From assembly GCF_023349125.1 (NCBI RefSeq), contig NZ_JAKIKT010000007.1, positions 1-64,000 of the forward strand: a stretch of DNA of 64,000 bases. The letters run 5' to 3'. Positions 28,186 to 36,725 of the stretch are shown here, piece by piece. A program made the translations under genes and the position numbers. The stretch is from Shewanella corallii. GTDB lineage: Bacteria > Pseudomonadota > Gammaproteobacteria > Enterobacterales > Shewanellaceae. The notes below the pieces were generated by a model. That model did not search any database. It had not been told where the DNA came from and saw only the letters and a list, made by a program, of their open reading frames with translations. Each line of letters begins with the position of its first letter. Within the stretch, counting starts at the first letter, position 1.

Positions 28186-29424
28186 TTAGAAGCTGTAGCT
28201 GTACTGCAATGAGATGTAGTTGGCACCAGTGTTGGTAACTGCGTTCAGCTGACCAAACAAAGACTGCTCGCTCAAATGAGTTTCTTCACCCATTACATGG
28301 GCAAAACCAAAGTCGACAGAGGACTTGGGAGTCAGGTGATATGTCGCACCCACAGATACCCACTGACGGTCAGAGTCAGGAATAGAGATAGACTGGATAT
28401 CATCCACTACGCCCTGGTCATAAGCGTAACCGGCGCGCAGGGTCCATTGATCATTCAGGGTGTAGGTACCACCAACACTGAAGAACCAGGAGTCTTTCCA
28501 CTGATAAACTTTCAGTGGCTCATCAGGGCCGTGCAGGTCCACAGAATCGAAGTTACTCCACTGGGTCCACTGTGCTGTGTATGACAGGGCAAACTGTTCG
28601 GTCAACTGGTGGAAACCGGCAAACTGAGCGATATCTGCCATAGGCACAGTCAGCTCTTCGTGGTCCGCCAGAGGTTGAGTTGGGTTAGCCAGTTTCTTCA
28701 GAGTGCCTTCCACTTTCATATCCGGGCTGAAGCGGTAGCTCAGACCGAAGCGGTTATTGGCATCCAGCTCATAGGTAACACCTACGATACCGCCGAAACC
28801 GATACCATCAGCTTCAACATCGACCACATTCTGACCGCCACGGGTCAACACGCCTTCACCGTGGATAATGTCCAGACCGGCACCTACACTCCACTGCTCA
28901 TTGATACGGGCAGAGACACTGGCGTTGAAGTTGATTGTAGTCACTTCAGTGTTACCAATCAGGTCAATTGGGGCCAGTGCTTTGCCAGCAGTCAAATCAG
29001 TTGTATCTGTACCTGTGCCATAGTTGGAGAATACGCCCAGACCGAAGGCGAAGGTATCGTTGATTGGCTGGATATAGAAGGCGTTTGGAATAATCTTGCC
29101 TTCCGCAGCGTTATCCAGACCACCGTATTCAACAGCGATTGGTTGGCCAGTTAATGGGTTCTTGGTATGCAAAGAAGCATCTTTGATCTCGGCAGTAACA
29201 TCGGCATAGGTGATACCCAGAGACAGAGCTTTCTCATCGAACATCGCCATGGCGGCAGGGTTACGGGCCAGTACTGAGGCGTTGTCAGCGATAACGGCGT
29301 CACCAGCGAAGGCGCGGCCGATACCTGTGGCAGACTGGCTGTTCAGCTGGAAACCGGCAGCCATTGCTTGAGAGCTCGCAGCTGTAATTGCTACGGCCAG
29401 AATTGTCTTGTTGAAGTACTTCAT
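28186..29424 (-). CDS. fadL: Long-chain fatty acid outer-membrane transporter FadL
   Basis: The 412-residue outer-membrane beta-barrel precursor has a signal peptide ending at AMA (about residue 23). The mature N terminus is GFQLNSQSATGIGRAFAG, the plug segment typical of FadL (NPAAMAMF follows). The C-terminal residue is Phe, as in barrel proteins. It imports exogenous long-chain fatty acids that feed FadIJ beta-oxidation, whose genes lie about 11 kb away. A FadR-like operator lies about 85 bp upstream of the start. Confidence 0.94.
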   Translation of the reverse strand: MKYFNKTILAVAITAASSQAMAAGFQLNSQSATGIGRAFAGDAVIADNASVLARNPAAMAMFDEKALSLGITYADVTAEIKDASLHTKNPLTGQPIAVEYGGLDNAAEGKIIPNAFYIQPINDTFAFGLGVFSNYGTGTDTTDLTAGKALAPIDLIGNTEVTTINFNASVSARINEQWSVGAGLDIIHGEGVLTRGGQNVVDVEADGIGFGGIVGVTYELDANNRFGLSYRFSPDMKVEGTLKKLANPTQPLADHEELTVPMADIAQFAGFHQLTEQFALSYTAQWTQWSNFDSVDLHGPDEPLKVYQWKDSWFFSVGGTYTLNDQWTLRAGYAYDQGVVDDIQSISIPDSDRQWVSVGATYHLTPKSSVDFGFAHVMGEETHLSEQSLFGQLNAVTNTGANYISLQYSYSF

Positions 29425-29508
29425 TATTATCTTCTCTTCATATTGGAAGCCGGTCTTTGCCCACTCCCCTTAATATTGCCGCGTATGGTATGGATGCGAG
29501 GGGATTCC

Positions 29509-29525
29509 AACAACTCCGACCAGAG
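29509..29525 (-). promoter_or_regulatory. FadR-like operator upstream of fadL
   Basis: On the minus strand CTCTGGTCGGAGTTGTT matches the E. coli FadR consensus AACTGGTCNGACNNGTT at 11 of 14 defined positions. Its place before fadL agrees with FadR repression of fatty-acid uptake in E. coli. The rest of the 353-bp fadL-putP interval holds the putP terminator and no gene that I can see. Confidence 0.6.
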
Positions 29526-29694
29526 CTGAAAAAGTGTTAACTAAAGGTTAATTTGGTGGCTTGTGCTGGGCTTGGTTCTGATGCTGGATATAGCTGTTGA
29601 GGTCTGACCTCAGTGATGCCAATGATTACAGGGAAAGGACTGGTTGATGCATTGGTTGCGTGATTGTGATTTTGGTCGTTGCGTTTTGATACAA

Positions 29695-29721
29695 AAAATG
29701 GCGTACAGGTGTACGCCATTT
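29695..29721 (-). terminator. Terminator after putP
   Basis: The inverted repeat AAATGGCGTACA/TGTACGCCATTT has a very small loop, followed by TTTTTTG on the minus strand. It lies 57 bp beyond the putP stop. Confidence 0.82.
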
Positions 29722-29777
29722 ACCAAAAACCTTGATTTTAAAGTAATTGCTCTAGATTTTTGAAGGGTTAGTCGTCT

Positions 29778-31235
29778 TTAATCTTTGATTCGTTCAACGA
29801 ATCGGTCAAAGCCTGAAGTGACAGCTGCATTGGGTTTGCTTAACAGACTGATCCCCCAGCCTGCCAGTGAGGCAAACAGGAATCCGGGTACCATTTCATA
29901 CATGTCGAAGATGCCGCCACTGAGCTGTTTCCAGACAACCACAGTGACAGCGCCAACAAGAATGGTTGCTATGGCACCATTGCGACTGAAACCTCGCCAG
30001 AACAGAGACAAGATCACTACCGGGCCAAATGCGGCGCCGAATCCTGCCCAGGCATAGCTGACCAGCTCCAGCACACTGCTTTTGGGATCCAAAGCCAGCA
30101 CGCCGGCGATAACTGCAATGGCCAGCACGCCGATTCTTCCAACCCACAAAAGTTCGGCATTCTGAGCCTGGGGACGAACCCATCTGCGGTAGAAATCTTC
30201 AGTGATCACACTGGAGCAAACCAGTAGCTGAGAGTCGATGGTGCTCATGATAGCTGACATAATAGCTGCGATAAGTAAGCCGGCCACCCAGGGGTTAAAA
30301 GCGACCTGAACCAACTGAATAAAGACTGTTTCTGAGTTTTGCAGCGGTGTCTGGTAGAAGTAAAGGTGGCCCGCGAACCCTACTCCCAGGGCGCCAATCA
30401 AGGCCATCAACATCCATCCCATGGCAATATTACGGGATGTGGGAATGGCAGCATCGGACTCAATAGCCATAAAGCGGGACAGAATATGGGGCTGACCAAA
30501 GTAGCCCAGTCCCCAGGCCATTAATGATACAAAGCCCATAAGGGTCATGGACTCAGGCATCAGGTGCAACATCTCAGGTGTAATACTGTCTATCGCTCCC
30601 TGAGACTGAGGTTCAGAGAAAATAGTCACAGGGACAATGATAAGTGCAATCAGCATCAGGATCCCCTGGAAGAAGTCAGTCCAGCTCACTGCAAAGAAGC
30701 CACCAATAAAGGTGTAAGACACAATAATGGCCGAACCTATCAGCAGCGCGGTGACATAATCCAGGCCGAATACCTTTTCGAACAATATGGCGCCGCCCAC
30801 CATGCCGGAAGCAGAGTAAAAGGTGAAAAACAGCAGAATAGTTGCGGCTGAGACCAGTTTGAGAATCCCTTGTTTATCGTCCAGTCTGTGTTCAAAGAAC
30901 TCAGGCAGGGTCAGGGCGTTGTCAGCCATCTCGGTAAAAATACGCAGGCGACGGGCAACAAACAGCCAGTTAAGCAAAGCACCGATAAGCAGGCCGACGC
31001 CAATCCATATCTCTCCCAAACCACCCAGATAAACCGCACCGGGTAAGCCCAGCAGTACCCAACCGGACATATCTGACGCGCCGACGCTCAACGCCGTGAC
31101 TGCCGGCCCCATCTTGCGGCCGCCCAAAATATAGTCGTCTACTGAATCCGTGGCTTTGTAGGCCCAAAAGCCGATTGCCAACATTAGTACTAGATAACCG
31201 GCAAAGGTTATCAGGATGGGAGTTTCAACTGTCAT
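29778..31235 (-). CDS. putP: Na+/proline symporter PutP
   Basis: The 485-residue inner-membrane protein of the solute:sodium symporter family has about 13 transmembrane helices. PutP-specific segments are GGRKMGPAVTALSVGASDMSG, LPEFFEHR and YTFIGGFFAVSWTDFFQG. It imports proline with sodium for catabolism or osmoprotection. Open sequence continues upstream into a mobile element, but the ATG opening MTVETPI is the natural start. MITE copy 2 ends 55 bp before it, so the promoter must lie in or across that element. Confidence 0.94.
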   Translation of the reverse strand: MTVETPILITFAGYLVLMLAIGFWAYKATDSVDDYILGGRKMGPAVTALSVGASDMSGWVLLGLPGAVYLGGLGEIWIGVGLLIGALLNWLFVARRLRIFTEMADNALTLPEFFEHRLDDKQGILKLVSAATILLFFTFYSASGMVGGAILFEKVFGLDYVTALLIGSAIIVSYTFIGGFFAVSWTDFFQGILMLIALIIVPVTIFSEPQSQGAIDSITPEMLHLMPESMTLMGFVSLMAWGLGYFGQPHILSRFMAIESDAAIPTSRNIAMGWMLMALIGALGVGFAGHLYFYQTPLQNSETVFIQLVQVAFNPWVAGLLIAAIMSAIMSTIDSQLLVCSSVITEDFYRRWVRPQAQNAELLWVGRIGVLAIAVIAGVLALDPKSSVLELVSYAWAGFGAAFGPVVILSLFWRGFSRNGAIATILVGAVTVVVWKQLSGGIFDMYEMVPGFLFASLAGWGISLLSKPNAAVTSGFDRFVERIKD

Positions 31236-31290
31236 GATGACCCCATAAGAATTTTTGTTCTGGTGAGAAATAGGTGTTCCCGACACACGA

Positions 31291-31554
31291 GGGTCTGTTG
31301 ACCTTTCATGGTTGAATTTTGCTCGAGATAGACGCGCTTTAATCACGACGCAAGGTGTGCCGCCTAGTGGGCCTAAGCAAATACCTTGCAACAAAGAGTA
31401 AAGCGCGTATAGCCGAGCCCTTCGGGCAGCGTTTGTCGTCGCTTTCTACTGCATTAACGCTCATTTATGTAGAACAACTACACCGCAATCGCGTTGCTTT
31501 GTATAAAACAACGACAAAGAGCTGCAAAAACCATCTTCAAAGGTCAACAGACCC
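31291..31554 (-). mobile_element. MITE copy 2 (264 bp) upstream of putP
   Basis: This is the same 264-bp element as at 6396-6659, in inverted orientation. The 16-bp terminal repeats GGGTCTGTTGACCTTT/AAAGGTCAACAGACCC are perfect here. The right flank is TA (31555-31556) but the left flank is GA (31289-31290), so the target duplication is not intact. Read along the putP strand, it has the same orientation toward the gene as copy 3 has toward fadI. Confidence 0.88.
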
Positions 31555-31630
31555 TATTCAACAAGCAAAAATGATATTGGCTGCTTGCCCGGTGTCGCAA
31601 TCTGTTGGGGTGACCCCAATCACAAATGCA

Positions 31631-31657
31631 AAACAGGACGCGATAGGCGTCCTGTTT
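31631..31657 (-). terminator. Terminator after the DUF3379 gene
   Basis: Stem AAACAGGACGC/GCGTCCTGTTT, 11 bp perfect, with TTTTGCATTTG after it on the minus strand. Between it and the MITE a short palindrome TTGGGG-TGA-CCCCAA lies at 31605-31619; its role is unknown. Confidence 0.78.
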
Positions 31658-31677
31658 GAAGGGGAGGGATTTTAGTT

Positions 31678-32382
31678 TTAAATGAAGCTTTGATCCAGCT
31701 CTTGTCGGGCAAACTGCAGATCCTGTTGGTTTTCACCTACAAGCAGCAGGAAAGCGTCGCCTTTGGAAAACCCAAGTCCTTTAAAGTGGTTGTCGGCAAA
31801 CTGGCTTTCCAGTGCCATACGCTCCTCAGTAGGGACAATAAACAGCGTTACCTTGCCATTTTCGCCCTGCATGACCAAGTGAAGGCTGCGGACACCCTGA
31901 AAATCACAATAAGTACTGTAAAAAATCTGGCCCGGCTGTGAACTGAATCCCTTATCATTAAATCCCTTCAGCGACGCCAGCTGAGCATTAATCTGATTAA
32001 AGCTGATATCACCATGGGCGCTGAGTGCTTTAGGTTCATGCAGTACGTGGGCAATGGCGTGTTCACTCAATTCAATGGGGGCCATCCGCCAGGTGGCATA
32101 ACCCACTCCCAGTACCATGGCAACCGATGCCGCCATGGCCATCATAAAGGAGACGGTTTTCTTTTGCTGTCTGTGGTTTGACAGTTGCTGATTCAACAGC
32201 AGTTTATCTGCCAGGTCATCAGGTACATCCAGACTCATCGCTTGTTCGAGCTTGGCGTCCAGCTTATTCAGGTCTTTCAGAAACTGCTGACGCTCGGGTG
32301 TTTCTTCGCTGGCCTGGATAAAATCGTCATCCCGGCTTTGTGGGTCAGCATAAGCCCGGCGGCGAAATTCTAATTCATCCAT
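31678..32382 (-). CDS. DUF3379 protein, probable anti-sigma factor
   Basis: The 234-residue protein has a cytoplasmic N-terminal part of about 80 residues, one transmembrane helix (about 81-99, SFMMAMAASVAMVLGVGYA) and a periplasmic C-terminal domain. This is the topology of an anti-sigma factor. DUF3379 genes typically sit directly after an ECF sigma gene, as here, with an 8-bp overlap. I infer that it holds the sigma factor inactive until an envelope signal arrives; the signal is unknown. Confidence 0.8.
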   Translation of the reverse strand: MDELEFRRRAYADPQSRDDDFIQASEETPERQQFLKDLNKLDAKLEQAMSLDVPDDLADKLLLNQQLSNHRQQKKTVSFMMAMAASVAMVLGVGYATWRMAPIELSEHAIAHVLHEPKALSAHGDISFNQINAQLASLKGFNDKGFSSQPGQIFYSTYCDFQGVRSLHLVMQGENGKVTLFIVPTEERMALESQFADNHFKGLGFSKGDAFLLLVGENQQDLQFARQELDQSFI

Positions 32383-32938
32383 TGGATTGACCTCTGATCT
32401 CGGCGCTTTCCAACGCGTCTTTCAATTGATTACGTGCCCGAAACAGTCGGGTCATTACTGTATTACGATTCAGCTCGAGCATCTCGGCAATCTCATCGCC
32501 GCTGAAGCCCCCAATGATCTGTAATACCAAAGGCTCGCGATACTCAGGTTCCAACCTGGAGATATGCCTGCGGATAAGATACTGCTCGGCATGCTCCTCT
32601 GTACTGGGGCTATAGGAGTCTGCAAGTGTATCCTGCTCAACATCCGAGTAATCAAACTGCTTGCGCTCAAAACGGCGGGCATTTTCACGTCGCAGTATGG
32701 TGATCAGCCAGGCCTTGGCGGCCTTCTCATCCTTCAGGGAATCCAGTGATTTCCAGGCGCGCAGAAAGGTTTCCTGAGTTATATCTTCAGCCACCTGCTT
32801 ATCTCCGCAAAGCCAAAAGGCATAACGGAAGATATCCTTGTGCAACGCCCGAACCAGGCTGTCGTATCGTCTTTGTTTATTCAGCATGTCAGATTTGACC
32901 GACTGCTCAGACTTTTTCTTTCGCCAGTTTGTAAACAT
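32375..32938 (-). CDS. ECF-type RNA polymerase sigma factor
   Basis: The 187-residue sigma-70 family protein has region 2 (about 25-95: FRYAFWLCGDKQVAEDITQE, FLRAWKSLD, AWLITILRREN) and region 4 (about 125-178: LVLQIIGGFSGDEIAEMLEL, NRNTVMTRLFRARNQLKD). It has no region 1 or 3, hence ECF type. Its likely partner is the overlapping DUF3379 membrane protein. A terminator separates it from the Bat operon upstream. I could not identify an autoregulatory promoter. Confidence 0.92.
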   Translation of the reverse strand: MFTNWRKKKSEQSVKSDMLNKQRRYDSLVRALHKDIFRYAFWLCGDKQVAEDITQETFLRAWKSLDSLKDEKAAKAWLITILRRENARRFERKQFDYSDVEQDTLADSYSPSTEEHAEQYLIRRHISRLEPEYREPLVLQIIGGFSGDEIAEMLELNRNTVMTRLFRARNQLKDALESAEIRGQSNG

Positions 32939-32991
32939 TTTTTATCGGCGCGATGGGATGATGATCACAATGCTAGCTGAAAAAAGCGCAT

Positions 32992-33022
32992 AAAAAAACG
33001 TCGACCACAGGAGCCGACGTTT
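32992..33022 (-). terminator. Terminator after the Bat operon
   Basis: On the minus strand AAACGTCG...CGACGTTT is followed by a run of T, 30 bp after the batD stop. It separates the operon from the ECF sigma gene. Confidence 0.87.
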
Positions 33023-33051
33023 CTAAGTTGGTGTGAACCTGAAAGATTCTA

Positions 33052-34722
33052 TCAGGGATTGAGTGGGGCCAGCTGGATTGCTGCACTGTTTTTTTGTGTC
33101 AGTTTCACCGCCAGAATTGCGTTCAATATGGCATCGAAGTCCAGGTTTTTACCTTCGCGGCTGTAGCGGGCGGCCTGCAGTGAATCTATCACCTGTCTGA
33201 GCTCGGGGTAGCGGGCGGCTATGTCAGCCAGTGAAGCTTCCTGGCCTGTATTTGAGCTTACATATTGCTGCAGGGTACTGAGTACTTTTTCCGGCGCTTG
33301 CTGACGGCAAGCCTGAGTCAGCGCCCCTTTGCCGCTGGAGGAGACAGGCCTGTCGATATCCTGAGCTTTGGATAATGTCATTTCATTGCTTGTTACTGTG
33401 CGACGCCATAACACCAGAGTAATAAGCCAAAGCAAGGCGAATATCCCGGTTAACCAGGGCCAGAAACCAGCATGGGTGACAACTGGTTGCATTGGCTGGG
33501 GTTGGCTGGCCTCAACAGCGGCCTGGCCGTCTGGCTGGAATACAGGTAATTGAGGTTGACCCACGGCGGCGCTGACCTCAATGGCTTCAGCAGGTAAGCT
33601 GGCCCACTCCTGTTTGCGCAGGTGTGGATTCCACCAGGGCACCCGCACTTCAGGCAAGGTAAAGTTGCCAGCCTTTGACGGCACCATGGCGATGGTCTGG
33701 GTCAGTTTGGCAACCAGCTGACCATTACGGACGATATTCTCCCGCTGGGCTTTTTCCGGGTAGGCTTTAAAACCTTCAGGCACCGGAATCTCCAAATCGG
33801 CCAGTGCGGTATCCTCCGCATTGGATGCCAGCAAAGTGACGGTGCGCGTGATTGGGGTACCAACCTGATATTGAGTATCTTCGCCATAGACATCGTTCAG
33901 GGACACCAGATCTGCGACCAACCACTTACCCTGGTAATGGGCGGGTTTGGGCAGTACATTGACTGTCAGTTCTTTACTGACTGCCTGTACCATACGACTG
34001 TCACCAAAGCCGAAGCCAAACAGACTGTCGCGATTCCCGGCGCTGTTCATCACTACATCCCCCTGGAAAGTCGCTGGACCTATCGCCAGGGTACCGGCTT
34101 GTGATGGAGTAATGCCGTAGGTGCGTTCAATGACCCGATAACGTTTACCATCAACAATCTCCTGCTGGTCCTGATCTTCCCCGAGCTGTTTGAGTTCAGC
34201 ACCATTAAGTGTGGGGGCGTTTAGCACACCGCGCTGAAGATCTGCCCCCAGATAGAGTTTGACCCGATAGAGCGCCAGTTGGCCTACGTAGACCTCCTTT
34301 GCGGAAAGCGAGGCATCAATAAACACCAACTTTGACTGTGAAGACTGGCTGCCGGAGGCGACAACCTTTAGCTGTATAGGCTGTGATTTAACGCCATCAA
34401 TAGTAAACGCCGGGATAGTGAAGGTCCCGGTCGCTTTGGGAGCCAACAGTATCTGCCAGTTGGTTTGTTTACTGGTATCAAAGTTCACTATTTGTGTGCT
34501 GCGTCCAACACTGGTTCGGCCTACGACAAAATCTTTACTCAGGGCTGAGGTGTCCAGTGCCTGAGCATCCAGATTGTCATTGGCGGAAACGGTTAATACA
34601 AAGTACTCACCATCCATCACAGGATTCTTGTCGACCGATGCGTCGACCTTGGTGACTGCAGCCATGGCCGCCGAAGGTATCAGCAGCATAAAAAGAAACA
34701 GAAAAATAGCTCGTTTTACCAC
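33052..34722 (-). CDS. BatD (oxygen-tolerance) protein
   Basis: The 556-residue precursor has a signal peptide (to about A21), tandem BatD immunoglobulin-like periplasmic domains (to about 400), one transmembrane helix (about 428-450, WPWLTGIFALLWLITLVL) and a cytoplasmic helical tail of about 100 residues. BatD proteins accompany MoxR-VWA systems in envelope stress tolerance; the mechanism is not settled. It overlaps the upstream gene by seven bases and is last in the operon. Confidence 0.88.
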   Translation of the reverse strand: MVKRAIFLFLFMLLIPSAAMAAVTKVDASVDKNPVMDGEYFVLTVSANDNLDAQALDTSALSKDFVVGRTSVGRSTQIVNFDTSKQTNWQILLAPKATGTFTIPAFTIDGVKSQPIQLKVVASGSQSSQSKLVFIDASLSAKEVYVGQLALYRVKLYLGADLQRGVLNAPTLNGAELKQLGEDQDQQEIVDGKRYRVIERTYGITPSQAGTLAIGPATFQGDVVMNSAGNRDSLFGFGFGDSRMVQAVSKELTVNVLPKPAHYQGKWLVADLVSLNDVYGEDTQYQVGTPITRTVTLLASNAEDTALADLEIPVPEGFKAYPEKAQRENIVRNGQLVAKLTQTIAMVPSKAGNFTLPEVRVPWWNPHLRKQEWASLPAEAIEVSAAVGQPQLPVFQPDGQAAVEASQPQPMQPVVTHAGFWPWLTGIFALLWLITLVLWRRTVTSNEMTLSKAQDIDRPVSSSGKGALTQACRQQAPEKVLSTLQQYVSSNTGQEASLADIAARYPELRQVIDSLQAARYSREGKNLDFDAILNAILAVKLTQKNSAAIQLAPLNP

Positions 34723-36725
34723 TGTTCACTGTCCTTGGGTTGTTCGCCTCTCATACGGCGTTTCTGATATTCAAGTAACATCTTGTTGCGCAGCAGCACG
34801 GATGGATCATCCGCGACAGCACGCAGCGCTCGCTGCATATCCTCTGGCAGGGGCTCTTCAGACAAGCGGGATGAGGCAACACTGGCTTCAGCATCTTTGC
34901 CTGCAGGCTCTCCCAATTCAGCCTCCATTTGAGCCGCGGCCTGGGCATTAGTCTTGTCTTTGTTCTCCTCCGCAGTTCCATCGGCCGCCTGAGCTGCATC
35001 CGCTTCCATTGCAGCTTCGTTATTTTGCTCCTGCTGACTCTGTTGGTTCTGCTGACTCTGTTGGTTCTGCTGACTCTGTTGGTTCTGCTGACTCTGTTGG
35101 TCCTGCTGACTCTGTTGGTCCTGCTGACTTTGCTGGTCCTGCTGACTCTGTTGGTCCTGCTGACTCTGTTGGTCCTGCTGACTCTGTTGGTCCTGCTGAC
35201 TTTGCTGGTCCTGCTGACTTTGCTGGTCTCGCTGACTTTGCTGGTCCTGCTGGCTCTGTTGCTCCTGCTGGCTTTGTTGGTCCTGCTGACTTTGCTGGTC
35301 CTGCTGACTTTGTTGGTCTTGCTGACTCTGCTGGTCCTGCTGGCTCTGTTGATTTTGCTGCTTCTGTTGCTCCTGCTGCTTTTTCAACTCTTCAGCCAGT
35401 TTAAGGTTGGCACCGGCGTCAGCAAAACCGGGATCCTGCTTGAGTGCTGCCTCATAGTCCTTGATCGCTTCATCCAGTTGACCAAGCTGCATTCTGGCAT
35501 TGCCCTGATTGAACTTACCAATCGCAGTTTCATCCCGCTGAAACTCGGTCAGCGCTTTTTCATAGTTCCCTGCTTTATAGTGAGCGCTGCCACGCCAGTT
35601 ACTGTCTTCAAAAAGCGAGGCGGCATCCTGATAAGCTTTATTATCAAAGGCGGCTTGTCCTTGCTGATCAGGGGTTTGCCAAAGATCCTGCCACCAGTCG
35701 GTAGCCATGGATGGCTGAGGTTGAATAAATATAATCAGGGCCAAGCCAGCCAGGATGCCTCTTCGAAAACTGTACAATGCGGGCAACAACAGCAAGATAG
35801 CCAGATAAGGCCCCAGGTCCTGCCAGCTGTCACCTTTAATCTCGGTGGCTTTGGCATCACCCGTATCCTTGTCCAGCCAATTTGTCAGGGCCTGGACATC
35901 ACTGCCATCCGGGTTGAATGGCAACATAATGCCACCTGTCCCTGTAGCCAGTTGCCCCAGCAGCGAGAAATCCGTCTTGGCAATCACCACTTCACCTGCG
36001 TTGTCCCGCTGCAGTTGTCCATTGGGCAAACGGATTGGCGCTCCCTGATTGGTGCCCAGCGCAAGCACGCCCAGTCGATATTGACTGTCAGCAAGCAGGC
36101 TTTGGGATTCGTCATACTGGCGACCACTGATACCATCGCTCAGCAAAATGATGTCTCCCTGCTGGTGGCCGCTCTGGGCCAGCAGTTGTTTGGCAAGCGT
36201 GATAGCAGAGGCCAGATTGGAGCCCTGTACCGGCATGATGTCCGGGGTCAGGGTAGGCAGCAGGTTCAGCAAGGTTTGCTTATCTGTGGTCATTGGGCTG
36301 ATGGTAAAAGCATCGCCAGCATAGGCAATCAGGGCAGTTTCACCATCTTTCAGGCTGTTTATCAGATCTGTGGCCCGGAATTTCTCCTGAGTCAGCCTAT
36401 TGGGTGCAAGGTCAGTGGCATACATGGATCTGGACATATCCAGCACTATTACCCGTCCCTGAGCGCTGCTGAACACAGGCAAAGGCTTCTTGGTCAGTGC
36501 CGGGCCCGCCATAGCGACAGCTCCCACAAACCAAAACACTGACAGCAGCACTAACCTGTTACTGGCTTGCTTACCGCCTGGAGTCAGTAGCAGCTGAGTG
36601 AGGTGAGGAGCAATATAAGTTTGCCAGGCACTGCGTTTACCTTTGGTTTTCCAAAGTAGCAGCAGTAGCAGGGCCAATGGCAGCAGAGCCAGCAGCCACT
36701 CGGGCCGTATAAAATGCAAACTCAT
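34716..36725 (-). CDS. BatB/BatC fusion: VWA and TPR membrane protein with Gln-rich repeats
   Basis: The 669-residue protein has two N-terminal transmembrane helices (about 10-26, 60-78) and a von Willebrand A domain (about 90-290) with the metal-site motif DMSRS. A third transmembrane helix follows (about 308-325), then TPR motifs (about 350-440, AHYKAGNYEKALTEF and NARMQLGQLDEAIKDYEAAL). Next comes a long Gln-rich tract (about 450-566) built of hexapeptide (D/N/E)QQSQQ units, and an acidic tail. VWA plus TPR corresponds to BatB and BatC fused, as is common in gammaproteobacteria. The Gln tract is an 18-nt tandem repeat and probably variable in length. Confidence 0.9.
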   Translation of the reverse strand: MSLHFIRPEWLLALLPLALLLLLLWKTKGKRSAWQTYIAPHLTQLLLTPGGKQASNRLVLLSVFWFVGAVAMAGPALTKKPLPVFSSAQGRVIVLDMSRSMYATDLAPNRLTQEKFRATDLINSLKDGETALIAYAGDAFTISPMTTDKQTLLNLLPTLTPDIMPVQGSNLASAITLAKQLLAQSGHQQGDIILLSDGISGRQYDESQSLLADSQYRLGVLALGTNQGAPIRLPNGQLQRDNAGEVVIAKTDFSLLGQLATGTGGIMLPFNPDGSDVQALTNWLDKDTGDAKATEIKGDSWQDLGPYLAILLLLPALYSFRRGILAGLALIIFIQPQPSMATDWWQDLWQTPDQQGQAAFDNKAYQDAASLFEDSNWRGSAHYKAGNYEKALTEFQRDETAIGKFNQGNARMQLGQLDEAIKDYEAALKQDPGFADAGANLKLAEELKKQQEQQKQQNQQSQQDQQSQQDQQSQQDQQSQQDQQSQQEQQSQQDQQSQRDQQSQQDQQSQQDQQSQQDQQSQQDQQSQQDQQSQQDQQSQQDQQSQQNQQSQQNQQSQQNQQSQQEQNNEAAMEADAAQAADGTAEENKDKTNAQAAAQMEAELGEPAGKDAEASVASSRLSEEPLPEDMQRALRAVADDPSVLLRNKMLLEYQKRRMRGEQPKDSEQW
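35026..35370. repeat. 18-nt tandem repeat in the BatB/C gene
   Basis: About 18 to 19 consecutive 18-nt units encode (D/N/E)QQSQQ on the minus strand. Units differ by a few substitutions (D, N or E codon; one R for Q). Such an array is prone to slippage; unit loss or gain would keep the frame and change linker length. Confidence 0.9.

Noticed and set aside
31605-31619. TTGGGG-TGA-CCCCAA palindrome as an operator
   Set aside because: It is short, lies downstream of the DUF3379 gene and behind the MITE relative to putP, and no regulator with this site is known to me.
34929-36542. A long plus-strand Leu-rich ORF opposite the BatB/C gene
   Set aside because: It is a by-product of the Gln-rich repeat read on the other strand; the minus frame encodes clear VWA and TPR domains within an overlapping operon.
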